From JBDTSW01 sp963797835 (GTDB lineage: Bacteria; Actinomycetota; Thermoleophilia; Solirubrobacterales; 70-9), in assembly GCA_963797835.1 (NCBI GenBank), contig CAWCRN010000022.1:91509-155508 (forward strand): a DNA stretch of 64,000 nucleotides, in the 5' to 3' direction. The notes below the pieces were generated by a model, which saw only the letters and a program-made list of their open reading frames with translations, was not told where the DNA came from and made no database searches. Shown in pieces: positions 8,870 through 18,508 of this stretch (position 1 is its first letter; the number at the start of each line of letters is the position of its first letter). The translations under genes and the position numbers were made by a program.

Positions 8870-9871
8870 ATGAGCGAGGCTTACGCGAGATCCGGCGTCA
8901 GCCAGCGCGCCGCAGACAGCGCGGTCGAGGCGCTGGTCGCGCACCTCGCCCAGATCGATCCCGGCAGGCCCTCGCGGGTGGTCCCGTTGCCGGGGCATTA
9001 CGCCAGCGTGCTGCGGCTCGACGAGGCCACGGGCATCGCGTTCGGCACCGATGGCGTCGGGACCAAGATGGTGGTCGCCGAGCAGCTCGGCCGCTTCGAG
9101 ACGATCGGGATCGACTGCATCGCGATGAACGTCAACGACCTGGTGTGCGTCGGGGCCGAGCCGATCGCGATGCTGGACTTCATCCTCTGTGCCGAGGCCG
9201 ACCCCGAGGTGTGTGGGGCGATCGGGGAGGGCCTGCGACGGGGCGCCGAGCAGGCGGGGATCGAGATCCCCGGCGGCGAGATCGCCCAGGTGGGCGACGT
9301 GGTCGCGGGCTGGGAGCTCACGGGCAGCGCCATCGGCATCGTCGCCCTCGACGAGATCGTCACCGGCGAGCGGATCGCCCCGGGCGACGCCCTGATCGGC
9401 ATCCCCTCCTCCGGGCTCCACTCGAACGGCTACACGCTCGCGCGCCGCGCCCTCGCCGATGTCCCCGTCGACGACGAGCGCCTCGGCAGGCCGCTCGGCG
9501 ACGTGCTGCTCGAGCCGACGACGATCTACGTGCGCGCGGTGCTCGAGCTGCTGGGCTCGGACGTTGACGTGCGCGGCCTCGCCCACATCACCGGGGACGG
9601 GTTCAACAACCTGCTGCGGCTCTCGCGCCAGGTCGGCTACGAGATCGACTCCCCGCTCCCGGTGCCGGAGGTGTTCGGCCTCATCCAGGAGCTGGGCGAG
9701 GTCTCCGACGAGGAGATGTACGAGGTCTTCAACATGGGCCTCGGCTTCGTCTGCGTGGTGGCGGAGGGCGACGCGGACGCGGCTGCCGAGCTGCTCGCGG
9801 CGCACCACCCGGGCACGCGGCGCATCGGGTCGGTCACTTCCGCGGCCGGGTCAGTCGTTCGCAGCGGCTAG
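8870..9871 (+). CDS. purM: phosphoribosylformylglycinamidine cyclo-ligase
   Basis: The 333-residue protein is full length for PurM. It shows the N-terminal AYARSGV, the GIAFGTDGVGTKMVVAE strand-loop (about 55-71), the metal/ATP-binding IDCIAMNVNDLVCVGAEP (about 82-99) and the C-terminal HITGDGFNNLLRL and EVFNMGLGFV motifs. It catalyses the ATP-dependent ring closure that makes AIR, step 5 of de novo purine synthesis. It stands alone here, without other pur genes, which is common in actinobacteria for some pathway genes. No clear Shine-Dalgarno precedes the ATG. Confidence 0.97.
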   Translation: MSEAYARSGVSQRAADSAVEALVAHLAQIDPGRPSRVVPLPGHYASVLRLDEATGIAFGTDGVGTKMVVAEQLGRFETIGIDCIAMNVNDLVCVGAEPIAMLDFILCAEADPEVCGAIGEGLRRGAEQAGIEIPGGEIAQVGDVVAGWELTGSAIGIVALDEIVTGERIAPGDALIGIPSSGLHSNGYTLARRALADVPVDDERLGRPLGDVLLEPTTIYVRAVLELLGSDVDVRGLAHITGDGFNNLLRLSRQVGYEIDSPLPVPEVFGLIQELGEVSDEEMYEVFNMGLGFVCVVAEGDADAAAELLAAHHPGTRRIGSVTSAAGSVVRSG

Positions 9872-9907
9872 GGCGCCGGCGCCGCCGGTCGTCCGTTGGC
9901 GGCGCTG

Positions 9908-10034
9908 GGGCTGGGTAGGGAGGCCGGACCCGGGAAATGCCGCCAGTCCGCAGGGTTTACGGGATTGGGTCCGCATTCCGAACCCAATCTCGGAAACCTT
10001 CGCCGCGGCCGCCTCACGCCTCCCTCACCAGCCC
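9908..10034. repeat. 127-bp imperfect palindrome between purM and the DJ-1 gene
   Basis: Outer arms at 9908-9924 and 10018-10034 match at 15 of 17 positions when one is reverse-complemented. Inner arms at about 9953-9970 and 9982-9998 match at about 15 of 17, around an 11-nt loop. The nested layout would form a long hairpin or cruciform. It may act as the purM terminator, be a degenerate miniature mobile element, or encode a structured RNA; sequence alone does not decide. Confidence 0.5.
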
Positions 10035-10089
10035 AACCGACGCCAGCGGACGACCGGCCACGCTCGCACCCACCTGTATCGTCGAAGGC

Positions 10090-10722
10090 ATGCAGACCGC
10101 CATCCTGATCTTCGACGAGCTGACCGCACTCGATGCCGTCGGGCCGTACGAGGTGTTCTCGCGCCTGCCCGGCACGAAGTTGGAGTTCGTCGCCGAGGAG
10201 GCCGGGCCGAAGCGCACGGACACGGGTGCCCTGTCGCTGGTCGCCGATCGCTCGATCGCCGACCTCGACCCCTCGGACGTCGACCTCCTTCTGGTTCCCG
10301 GCGGCCAGGGCAACCGCCGGCTCCTGGACGACGAGGGTGTGCTCGACTGGATCCGGGCCGTCCACGCAGCCAGCGAGTGGACGACCTCGGTCTGCACTGG
10401 CTCCCTGGTGCTGGGCGCGGCGGGCATCCTGGACGGCCTTCGCGCCACCAGCCACTGGGCCTATCTCGACCGCCTGGCCGACTACGGCGCGGTGCCCACG
10501 GCCGAGCGGGTGGTCGTCGAGGGCAAGGTCGTCACCGCCGCCGGCGTCTCGTCGGGGATCGACATGGCCCTCACGCTCGTGGGGGAGATGGCCGGGCCCG
10601 AGGTGGCGCAGGCGATCCAGCTCGGCATCGAGTACGACCCCGACCCGCCGTTCGACGCCGGTTCGCCGGCGAAGGCGCCACCGGCGATCGTCGAGTTCGT
10701 GCGAAGCCTGGAGCCTTTATAG
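10090..10722 (+). CDS. DJ-1/PfpI family protein (isonitrile-hydratase-like)
   Basis: This 210-residue protein has the class I glutamine-amidotransferase-like flavodoxin fold. It contains ILIFDELTALDAVGPYEVF at the N-terminus with the conserved Glu, VDLLLVPGGQG near residue 75, and the nucleophile elbow TTSVCTGSLVLGAAG (Cys near 103), followed by RATSHWAYLD. That set resembles isonitrile hydratases and GATase1-type transcription-factor domains, but there is no AraC DNA-binding domain here. The exact substrate is uncertain. A TATCGT box lies 7 nt before the ATG, so the transcript is probably leaderless or nearly so. Confidence 0.85.
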   Translation: MQTAILIFDELTALDAVGPYEVFSRLPGTKLEFVAEEAGPKRTDTGALSLVADRSIADLDPSDVDLLLVPGGQGNRRLLDDEGVLDWIRAVHAASEWTTSVCTGSLVLGAAGILDGLRATSHWAYLDRLADYGAVPTAERVVVEGKVVTAAGVSSGIDMALTLVGEMAGPEVAQAIQLGIEYDPDPPFDAGSPAKAPPAIVEFVRSLEPL

Positions 10723-10745
10723 GGCTGAGTGCTACCGTCGGAGGC

Positions 10746-11147
10746 ATGCGAGGCGGGGCGTCCACGCTTGCCAGGCTCACGATCGGCGCCGTCGTGGTGG
10801 CGCTGCTTGCTGCGGGTATCCCGCTGGCCTGGGTATGGGTCGGCTCGCAGGTCCAGGGCGGCACCTCACCGAGCGCCACGGCCATCGCCACGGTGGTGGC
10901 CGGCTGCATGGCCTCCTACGGCTTCGTGGCCCTTCTGGCGGCCTGGGTCAAGGGCCGCAGCGACGTCGCCGCGCGCAAGGCCAGGCGCGAGCGCTACGCC
11001 TGGAACCGCAGCCTCCGCGACGAGCGCCAGACCGCGCCGGATACCAATTTCCTCGAGAACTGCCTCATCGCCACGACCATCGTGGTCGGCATCGTCGTCG
11101 CGGTCTGGTTCTTCCTCTACGGGAATCCCGGCGTCCCCCAGACCTAG
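10746..11147 (+). CDS. small membrane protein of unknown function
   Basis: This 133-residue protein has three predicted membrane helices (about residues 8-28, 43-66 and 110-127), separated by a basic cytoplasmic loop rich in Arg and Lys (VKGRSDVAARKARRERY). GGAGG lies 1 nt before the ATG, too close to be a good Shine-Dalgarno, and a TACCGT box lies 7 nt before it, so leaderless initiation is likely. I do not recognise a family. Confidence 0.6.
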   Translation: MRGGASTLARLTIGAVVVALLAAGIPLAWVWVGSQVQGGTSPSATAIATVVAGCMASYGFVALLAAWVKGRSDVAARKARRERYAWNRSLRDERQTAPDTNFLENCLIATTIVVGIVVAVWFFLYGNPGVPQT

Positions 11148-11265
11148 CCGGGCCGCTCCCCCGGAGTCCGCTACCCGGACGCGTAGGATCGGTTGATACC
11201 GCCCATCCAAGGCGAACGGGAATCTCGACAATACGACCACACTGAGCGCTGAGGGGACACCAGGA

Positions 11266-12750
11266 CTGACCAGCCCGATCGGCAGCACGCTGTCGGGGCG
11301 TTACCGGCTTGAGTCCAAGCTCGGCAGCGGCGGGATGTCCACGGTCTATCTCGCCCAGGACGAGACACTCGAACGCGCGGTCGCCGTGAAGGTCCTCCAT
11401 GCCGGGATCTCGGACCAGCCCGACCAGATCGAGCGCTTTCGCCGCGAGGCGCGCGCCGTCGCGCAGCTGTCTCATCCCAACGTCGTCGCCGTAATCGACG
11501 CCGGCGAGGACGGCGGCCACCCCTACATCGTCTTCGAGTACGTCGAGGGCGAGACGCTGAAGCAGCGGATCGACCGCCTCGGGAAGCTGCCGGTGGACGA
11601 GGCGGCTGCCTACGCGATCGAGATCGGCCGCGGCCTTGCGGCCGCCCACGCGCGGATGCTCGTGCACCGCGACGTGAAGCCGCAGAACGTGCTGATCGAC
11701 GCCGAGGGCAGAGCCAAGGTCACCGACTTCGGGATCGCCCTCTCGCTCGAGAGCGACGGCCTCACCAAGACCGGGCGGGTGCTGGGCACCACCGACTACG
11801 TCTCGCCCGAGCAGGCGATGGGCCAGGACGTCGACGCGCGCTCGGACATCTACTCGCTTGGGATCCTGCTCTACGAGATGCTGACCGGGCAGCCGCCCTT
11901 CCAGGCGGAGACCCTCGTGGGCGTCGCGATGAAGCACGTGAACGAGCCGATGCCGGACATCCAGGACGCCCGCCCTGAGGTCTCGGCCGCCCTCTCGGCG
12001 GTGATCGAGCGCGCGACCCAGAAGGAGCCCAAGCGGCGCTACCCCGACATGGCGGCGATGCTCACGGACCTCGAGGGAGCCCTGGACGTCGAGGTCACCC
12101 GCGCCGGCGGCGCCAGCGGCGAGGCAACCACGGTGATCGAATCCGTGCCCGAGCGCCGGCGCCTCCTCCCCGGCCGCCGGGTCTCGATCGCCGGGATCCT
12201 GCTCGTGCTCGCAGCGGCCGCGGCTGCCCTCGGGATCGCGGCTCTGACCGGCGACGACGACAAGCGTAAGCCGGCGGAGCCCGGCGCGCCGCCCTCGGGC
12301 GCCACGGTCGAGCTCGCCTCGGCCGAAGACTTCGACCCCGAGGGCGACAACCAGGAGCACTCCGAGGAGGTCGAGCAGGCGATCGACAGCAACCCGGACA
12401 CCGCCTGGACCACCGAGACCTACGACGCCGGCCCCGGGCTCGACCTCTCGGGCAAGTCGGGTGTGGGCGTCCTCGTGGCGACCGCCGAGCCGGTGGCGGC
12501 GCGCGAGATGACGATCCAGTCGGCGGCCGGGGGCTGGTCGGGCGAGGTCTATGGCGCCGTGGACGGCCCGCCCGACGACCTGGCCGGGTGGGGCTCCCCG
12601 ATCGCGACGATCACCGACGCCGAGACCGAGGAGACCGTGGCGCTGGACGCCACCTCCACGTCCCAGTACTACCTGCTGTGGATCACCGAGCTGACCGAGG
12701 GCGAGGGCGGCTTCGTGGTCGAGATCGGCGAGATCGAGCTGACGGCCTAG
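11266..12750 (+). CDS. Ser/Thr protein kinase with extracellular discoidin-like domain
   Basis: An N-terminal PknB-type kinase domain is followed by a membrane helix and an external domain. The coding frame clearly begins before the first ATG (11335), because the glycine-rich loop GRYRLESKLGSGGMSTVYL spans it. No ATG, GTG or TTG lies between the upstream stop (11194) and that point. I therefore place the start at a CTG at 11266, nine nt after GAGGGG; this is inference. The kinase shows AVAVKVLH (Lys), LVHRDVKPQNVL, TDFGIA and SPEQA. The helix is near residues 305-325. The last 170 residues (IDSNPDTAWTTETYD) look like an F5/8C-type ligand-binding domain. It converges on ddl with a shared CTAG. 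Confidence 0.85.
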   Translation: MTSPIGSTLSGRYRLESKLGSGGMSTVYLAQDETLERAVAVKVLHAGISDQPDQIERFRREARAVAQLSHPNVVAVIDAGEDGGHPYIVFEYVEGETLKQRIDRLGKLPVDEAAAYAIEIGRGLAAAHARMLVHRDVKPQNVLIDAEGRAKVTDFGIALSLESDGLTKTGRVLGTTDYVSPEQAMGQDVDARSDIYSLGILLYEMLTGQPPFQAETLVGVAMKHVNEPMPDIQDARPEVSAALSAVIERATQKEPKRRYPDMAAMLTDLEGALDVEVTRAGGASGEATTVIESVPERRRLLPGRRVSIAGILLVLAAAAAALGIAALTGDDDKRKPAEPGAPPSGATVELASAEDFDPEGDNQEHSEEVEQAIDSNPDTAWTTETYDAGPGLDLSGKSGVGVLVATAEPVAAREMTIQSAAGGWSGEVYGAVDGPPDDLAGWGSPIATITDAETEETVALDATSTSQYYLLWITELTEGEGGFVVEIGEIELTA

Positions 12751-13715
12751 AACTCGTACGAGCGATCCTGCCGGTGGCGCTCGACGGCGAGCTGCACGAG
12801 CCTGTCGCAGACCTCGGGGTACGGCCGTCCGGAGGCCTCGAAGAGCTTCGCGAAGACGCTGGTGGAGGTGAAGCCGGGCATCGTGTTGATCTCGTTCACC
12901 AGCACCTCGCCGTCGTCGCGCACGAAGAAGTCGCAGCGCGCGAGTCCGCTCACGCCGGCCGCCCTGAAGGCCCGACGCGCAAGGTCGGTGAGGCGGGCCG
13001 TCGCCTCCTCGCCGATCGGGGCAGGCACGATCAGGTCCATGCCGCCCGGCTTGTACTTGGCCTCGTAGTCGTACCAGTCGGCGTCGATCGTGATCTGACC
13101 CGGTAGCGAGACCTCCAGCTCGTCGTTCCCCATCACCGAGCACTCGACCTCGAGGCCGCCGCCGTGGGCCTCGACGATCACCCGCGGGTCGTGGCGCAGG
13201 GCCACCTGAACTGCGTCGTCGAGTTCGCGGCCTGGACCCTGCACCTTCGAGATGCCCACGCTCGATCCCAGCCGCGATGGCTTCACCCACAGTGGCCGGG
13301 CCATCGCACCGGCGATCTCGCGCCAGCCGTCCTCGCCCACCTCGCAGAACTCCACCTGCGGCAGGCCGTGGAAGGCGCAGAGGCGCTTGAAGACGAGCTT
13401 GTCCATCGCCACCGCCGCGGCCAGCACGCCCGGCCCGACGTACGGAACGTCCAGGCACTCGAGCAGCCCCTGGATGGTCCCGTCCTCGCCGAATGGCCCG
13501 TGCAGCGCCGGGAACACGGCGTCGGCATCCAGCATCCCGCCGGCGGGCGTGAGCGCCAGCGCCCCGCCGTCGTGCATGAACCGCCCGTCGCGCTCGATCA
13601 GCACCGGCACCGGCTCGTGGCCGGCCGCGGCGAGACCTTCGGCAACCGCTTTGCCGGACTCCAGCGATACCTCGTGCTCGCTGGAGCGCCCGCCGCTGAG
13701 GACGACCACCCTCAT
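12747..13715 (-). CDS. ddl: D-alanine--D-alanine ligase, copy 1
   Basis: The 322-residue ATP-grasp enzyme carries the Ddl signature: VVVLSGGRSSEHEVSLESG at the N-terminus, HGPFGEDGTIQGLLE (about 76-90), LWVKPSRLGSSVGI (about 142-155), the long ATP-grasp lid region with YDYEAKY, and the C-terminal VNEINTMPGFTSTS that binds Mg and D-Ala. It makes the D-Ala-D-Ala dipeptide for peptidoglycan. Its ATG overlaps the pknB stop by 4 bp (ATGA), putting it last in the fha-pst-rod-pbp-pkn operon. A second ddl lies at 57.4-58.3 kb. Confidence 0.95.
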   Translation of the reverse strand: MRVVVLSGGRSSEHEVSLESGKAVAEGLAAAGHEPVPVLIERDGRFMHDGGALALTPAGGMLDADAVFPALHGPFGEDGTIQGLLECLDVPYVGPGVLAAAVAMDKLVFKRLCAFHGLPQVEFCEVGEDGWREIAGAMARPLWVKPSRLGSSVGISKVQGPGRELDDAVQVALRHDPRVIVEAHGGGLEVECSVMGNDELEVSLPGQITIDADWYDYEAKYKPGGMDLIVPAPIGEEATARLTDLARRAFRAAGVSGLARCDFFVRDDGEVLVNEINTMPGFTSTSVFAKLFEASGRPYPEVCDRLVQLAVERHRQDRSYEF

Positions 13716-15656
13716 CGTCGCGCCCCCCGATCCGCCGGCGCCTTCGGGCTCTCGAACTGGCCGCTCGAGTCCGGCTCGGGCTCCGGCGGCGGTTCCTCGA
13801 ACACTCCCACGACGATCGTCACAGTGTCGCCCATCTGCACGCGCGTGCCTGCGGCAGGAGCCTGGTCGATCACGCGCCCGTCCTCGGACTCGTCCTCGGT
13901 CGGCTCCTCGTCGACCACCACGTTGAGCCCGTCGCCGATCAGGTTCGCCCGCGCCGCCTCCTCGGTCTGGCCCTCCACGCCCGGCACGATCACCGATCCC
14001 GCGCCGGTGGAGACGATGATCGTGACCGTTTCGCCCTTCGGAAGCCTGGAGTTCGGTCCGGGGCTCTGTCCGATCACCTCGCCCTCCGGCTCGTCGGCGT
14101 CGCGGGTGTCGACGTCGACGATGAAGCCGAGGCGCTCCAGCGTCGACTCCGCCTCGGCCCGCTGGAGGCCGATCAGGCTGGGCAGCCTCACGACGTTTCG
14201 CCCCCGCGAGATCAAGAGCGTCACGGGCGACTGACACTCCACCTCCGAGCCGGCCTTCGGGCGGGTTCCGATCGCTTTCCCGGGCCTCACGCTCTGGGAG
14301 AACTGCTCCCGCGGGCGGACGAGGAGCTCCTCGCGCTGGAGCCGCCGCGTGGCCTTGGCCGCCGAGACCCCGGCCACCTGCGGCACCATCACGTCGAGTC
14401 CGGTCGAGACCGTGATCGTGACCGTGGAGCCCTCCTGCGCGTCCTCGCCGGCCCCCGGGTCCTGCTCGACGACGGAGTTCGGCTCCGAGCAGCCCGGCTC
14501 CGGGTTCACCTCGACGTCGAACCCGGCCGCCTCGAGCCGCTCCTCGCGCCTGCGCCTGGCTCGCCTCGAGAACGTTCGGGACCGCGACCTGCTCCGGCCG
14601 GGTGAGCGCGAACGCGGCCACACCGCCCAGGAGGAGCAGGATGCCGGCGATGATTGCCGCGCGCTTGCGGGTCATCCATCCGTCGCCCTGCTCCGCCTTC
14701 GCGGCCTCCTGCTCGGACCGCATCGCCGCCTCCGCCGGGTCGGCCCCCATGGCCGCTCCCGCCGCCGCACCCAGGCCGGCCGCCGCGGCCGCCCCCACCG
14801 CGCCGTAGGCCGCCGTGTCGCCGATCGAGGACGGGTCGGCCTCGGCGGCGTCCAGCGCGCGCGAGAACTCCGCGGCCGAGGCGAAGCGGTTGGCCGGGTC
14901 CTTGGCCAGGGCCTTGAGGACGACCGCGTCGAGCGCCGGGCTGACGTTGGGGTTCAGGTCGGAGGGCTTGCGCGGCTGCTCGGAGACCTGCTTCAGCGCG
15001 ATCGTGACCGCGCTGTCGCCGTCGAAGGGAACCCGGCCGGTGAGCGCCTCGTAGAGGATGACGCCGATCGAGTAGATGTCCGAGGCGGCACCGACGTCCT
15101 GGCCCTGGGCCTGCTCGGGCGACAGGTAGTGGGCCGTTCCCAGCACCGACCCGGTCTGGGTGATCTCGGAGGCCCCGGCTCGGGCGATCCCGAAGTCGGT
15201 GACACGCGCGCGCCCCTCCTTGTCGACCATCACGTTGCCGGGCTTCATGTCGCGGTGCACCACGCCGCGCTCGTGCGCGAAGCGGGCGCCGGCCAGGATC
15301 TGGCGCGTGATCTCCACCGCCTCCCCCACCGAGAGGCCGCGCTCGATCAGGTCCTTGAGCGAGGCTCCCTCGACGTACTCCATCGCGATGTAGTGGGTGC
15401 CCTCCCACTCGCCGCGGTCGAAGATGCCGACCACGTTGGGGTGCTGGAGGCCGCCCGCGGACTGGGCCTCGCGGCGGAAACGCTCGACGAACTGCTTGTC
15501 CTGGGCGAAGCGCTCGTGCAGGATCTTGAGGGCAACGCGCCGGTCGAGGGTGGTGTCGTCGGCGAGCCAGACGTCGGCCATCCCGCCCGAGCCCAGCCGC
15601 GAGATCAGCCGGTAGCGGCCGCCGTCCACCTCCGTCCCCTGCTCCAGCCTCGCCAA
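13712..15656 (-). CDS. pknB: PASTA-domain Ser/Thr kinase PknB (one frame break)
   Basis: This is the PknB orthologue of about 648 residues. The cytoplasmic kinase shows ISRLGSGGMADVWLADD (P-loop), RRVALKIL (Lys), VVHRDMKPGNVMV and TDFGIARAG. A single membrane helix (IIAGILLLLGGVAAFAL) leads to four external PASTA repeats, each with a VP-like start and TVTI(I/T)VS-like end. The start is a TTG 4 nt after the pbpA stop. The frame breaks near 14548 inside the first PASTA repeat, and the continuation EERLEAAGFDVEVNPEPG is in the next frame, so one base is extra or missing. PASTA kinases sense muropeptides or lipid II and regulate cell-wall growth. Confidence 0.92.
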
Positions 15657-15660
15657 CGGT

Positions 15661-17140
15661 CTACCCCTCCAGCAGGGAATCCATCACCTGCGTGGCGATC
15701 GGCCCCGCCACCTCGCCGCCGAAGCAGCCGGTGCACTCCTCGATCATCGCGGCGACCGCGATCTGCGGGATCGTCGACCGGCGCGAAGCCGATGAACCAG
15801 GGGCGGTTAGGCTCGCTCTCGACGTCGATCTCGGCTGTCCCGGTCTTGCCCGCGAAGGTGCCGGCGCCGGTTACGACCGAGAGGCCGGCGGCGGTTCCCT
15901 CGTCGATGACGTTGTCATCATCTCGGTCACCTGCGCGGCGGTCTCCTCGCTAACCACCTGCGTCTGGGGGTCGGGGTCGAGCTCCCGGATCGTGCGGCCG
16001 TCCGGGTCCTTCGCCTCCAGCAGGAGCTCGGGCTCCATCAGCTCGCCGTCGTTGGCGATCGTCGCCGCCACCTCGGCCATCTGCAGCGGTGTACGCCGAG
16101 CAGGCGCTCCTCCGCCCTGGCCGATCGCCACCCGGCCGATGTCGACCGCGGCGCTCGATTCGAGCAGGCCCCGGCCGCGTCTCGTAGACGCCGCTCGGGG
16201 CCATCTGGTTGTCGGGGTAGTTGAGCTCCGGATCGCGAGTTGAAGCCGAAGCGGTCCATGTACTCGAAGTAGGTCTCGGTGCCGAGCCGCTCGCCCACCT
16301 GCGCCCAGTAGGTGTTGACGGAGTTCGTCAGCGCCTCGGTCGGCGTCGATGTCGCCGAAGGACTCGCCGCCCGCGTTCTCCAGCGGGAATCCCGAGATGT
16401 CCTTCGGCGAGTCCGCGTTGAGCACCGTGTCGGGCTCGATCTCCCCCGAGTCGAGCGCCGCCGACACCGTCACCACCTTCATCGTCGAGCCCGGCTGGTA
16501 CGTGCCCTGGGTCGCGCGGTTAAAACGGGCCGGGCACGTCGGAGAGGTTGTACGGCGGTCTTGATCGCGTTCGGGTCGAAGCCCGGGATCGAGGCCAGCG
16601 ACCTTGATCGCGCCGGTATCGGGCTCGATCGCGACCACGGAGCCGGCCCCGTTTGCTCCGGCGGTGCCCTGGGCCTGCTCGAGAAGCTGGGTGGCCAGCC
16701 GCTGCGCCTCGGCGTCGAGCGTGAGGGTGATGTCGGCGCCCTCGGGCGGCACGTCACGGAGCTGGTCGATGATCGACTCGAACTCGTTCTGCTCGCCAGA
16801 GAGCAGGTCGTTCTCCGACGAGCTCGATCCCGGTGCGCCCGACCTCGACGAAGGAGTAGCCGACCGGGTTGCCGAACGTGGCCGGATCGTCGGCCGGGTA
16901 GCGACGTACGAACACGGGCTGGTTGCCCCCGCCCTCGGGCAGGCTCTCGGCCAGCAGCACGCCGTCGGCGGTGGAGATCGTCCCGCGCGGGATCTGCTGC
17001 TCCTCGATCAGGGGGCGGCGGTTCTCGGGACGCTTCTCGAGCTCCTCCGCGTCGAACACCGCCCACTTCGACGTGAAGTAGACGAGCGTGCCGAACATGA
17101 GGAGGAAGAGCACGTAGAGGCGAACGACGGGGGCGTTCAC
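15661..17140 (-). CDS. pbpA: class B penicillin-binding protein PbpA, disrupted by many indels
   Basis: The gene is recognisable over its whole length but no frame covers it. The start (GTG at 17140, overlapping the rodA stop as GTGA) leads to LYVLFLLMFGTLVYF, a membrane anchor, then QIPRGTISTADG, the usual first motif of PbpA. The SxxK motif is in PGSTMKVVTVS, the SxN region in TNSVNTYWAQVGERLG, and the KTGT motif in FAGKTGTAEIDVE; the end is QVMDSLLEG. Frame changes are needed near 16815, 16597, 16555, 16530, 16350, 16240, 16178, 16110, 15912 and 15773. All motifs survive, so errors are likelier than decay. It would be the transpeptidase partner of RodA. Confidence 0.85.
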
Positions 17141-18501
17141 GCGACCAGCCCCTCGAGGTCGTCGCCCGGCTGGCGCTGCGGCACGGGTTTTCGGGCCTCG
17201 TTCGAGACCATGAGGAGCAGCGCGACCAGGATCATGTTGGCCACCACCGAGGTGCCGCCGAAGGAGACGAACGGCAGGGTGACGCCGGTGAGCGGGATCA
17301 CCTTGGTGACGCCGCCGATGATCACGAACGTCTGGAGGGCGAACACGGCGGTCAGGCCCGCAGCGAGAAGCTTCGAGAACCCGTCCTTCGCCATCACCGA
17401 CGTCTTGAACCCGCGCGCGGTGATCAGGGCGTAGATCAGGATCAGGCCGGCGCCGCCGAACAGGCCCAGCTCGGAGACGATCACGGCGTAGATGAAGTCC
17501 GTGTGGGGCTCGGGCAGGATCGAGCCGCAGAACGGAAACGGCTCCTCGCAGCCGGACGGGAAGAACGGGCCGGGCAGGCGGATCAGCGACTCGCCGAGCC
17601 CGGTGCCGAAGAGGCCGCCGTCGGCCTGGGCGAACAGCGACTGCTGGATCTGGCCCGCGCCCTCCGGGGCGTTCTTCTCGAACGGGTCGAGCCAGATGTC
17701 AACGCGGTCCTGGACGTGCGGGGTGCGCTGCGCCAGGAACGCGGCGCCGGCGAAGAACAGGCCGAGGCCGGCCAGCACGTAGGAGATCCGCGAGGTCGCG
17801 ACGTAGAGGACGGCGAGGAAGGCGCCGAAGAACATCAGCGAGCTGCCCAGGTCGCGGACGACGAACAGCATCAGCATCGCCGCGCCCCAGACGAACAGCA
17901 GCGGACCGAAATGCTTGAGCGGGGGGATCGTGACCCCCATGAATCTTCGCGCCGCGACCGAGAGCATCTCGCGGTTCTCTGCCAGGTAGGACGCGAGGAA
18001 GATGACCACGCCGATCTTCGCGAACTCCGACGGCTGGAACGACAGCGGCCCGAGGTTGACCTGGAGATAGGCCTCGTTGACCTGGTTTCGCAGCAGGAAC
18101 GGGCTGAACAGCAGGAGGATCGAGCCGATCGCGATCAGGTAGCGGTAGCGCTCCAGGACGTGGTAGTCGCGCAGGAAGACGATCGTCATCGCGAACACCA
18201 CCAGCCCCAGCAGGAACAGGCTCGCCTGTCGCACCGCCAGGTCCTCGTCGATCCGATAGATCATGATCAGGCCGACCGCCGAGAGGGCGGCGACGAGCGG
18301 GAACAGGTACGGGTCGGCGTAGGGCAGGCGCCAGCGCAGGAGCAGGTGGGCGGCGAGGCAGAGCGCGAAGAAGTAGCCGCCGTAGATCAGCGAGAGGTCG
18401 CCGATCTCATCGGAGCGCACGATGAAGACCGCGGTGAACCCGGCGATCACCAGTACCGCGACCGGGATCAGCGCGATCAGCTCGCGGTTTCGGGCGCTCA
18501 T
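17137..18501 (-). CDS. rodA: RodA/FtsW family peptidoglycan glycosyltransferase
   Basis: Starting at the ATG at 18501 (MSARNRELIALIP) the protein is 454 residues with about ten membrane helices, the normal SEDS size. SEDS motifs are present: NLGPLSFQPSEFAKIGVVIFL near the middle, DLGSSLMFFG, and the C-terminal VIPLTGVTLPFVSFGGTS. It polymerises glycan strands from lipid II together with the class B PBP encoded next. The frame is open upstream through the Gly-rich tail of the phosphatase. Another frame gives a TGA at 18509-18511, seven nt before this ATG, so I treat rodA as a separate gene. Its stop overlaps the pbpA start. Confidence 0.93.
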   Translation of the reverse strand: MSARNRELIALIPVAVLVIAGFTAVFIVRSDEIGDLSLIYGGYFFALCLAAHLLLRWRLPYADPYLFPLVAALSAVGLIMIYRIDEDLAVRQASLFLLGLVVFAMTIVFLRDYHVLERYRYLIAIGSILLLFSPFLLRNQVNEAYLQVNLGPLSFQPSEFAKIGVVIFLASYLAENREMLSVAARRFMGVTIPPLKHFGPLLFVWGAAMLMLFVVRDLGSSLMFFGAFLAVLYVATSRISYVLAGLGLFFAGAAFLAQRTPHVQDRVDIWLDPFEKNAPEGAGQIQQSLFAQADGGLFGTGLGESLIRLPGPFFPSGCEEPFPFCGSILPEPHTDFIYAVIVSELGLFGGAGLILIYALITARGFKTSVMAKDGFSKLLAAGLTAVFALQTFVIIGGVTKVIPLTGVTLPFVSFGGTSVVANMILVALLLMVSNEARKPVPQRQPGDDLEGLVA

Positions 18502-18508
18502 CGGCCGC

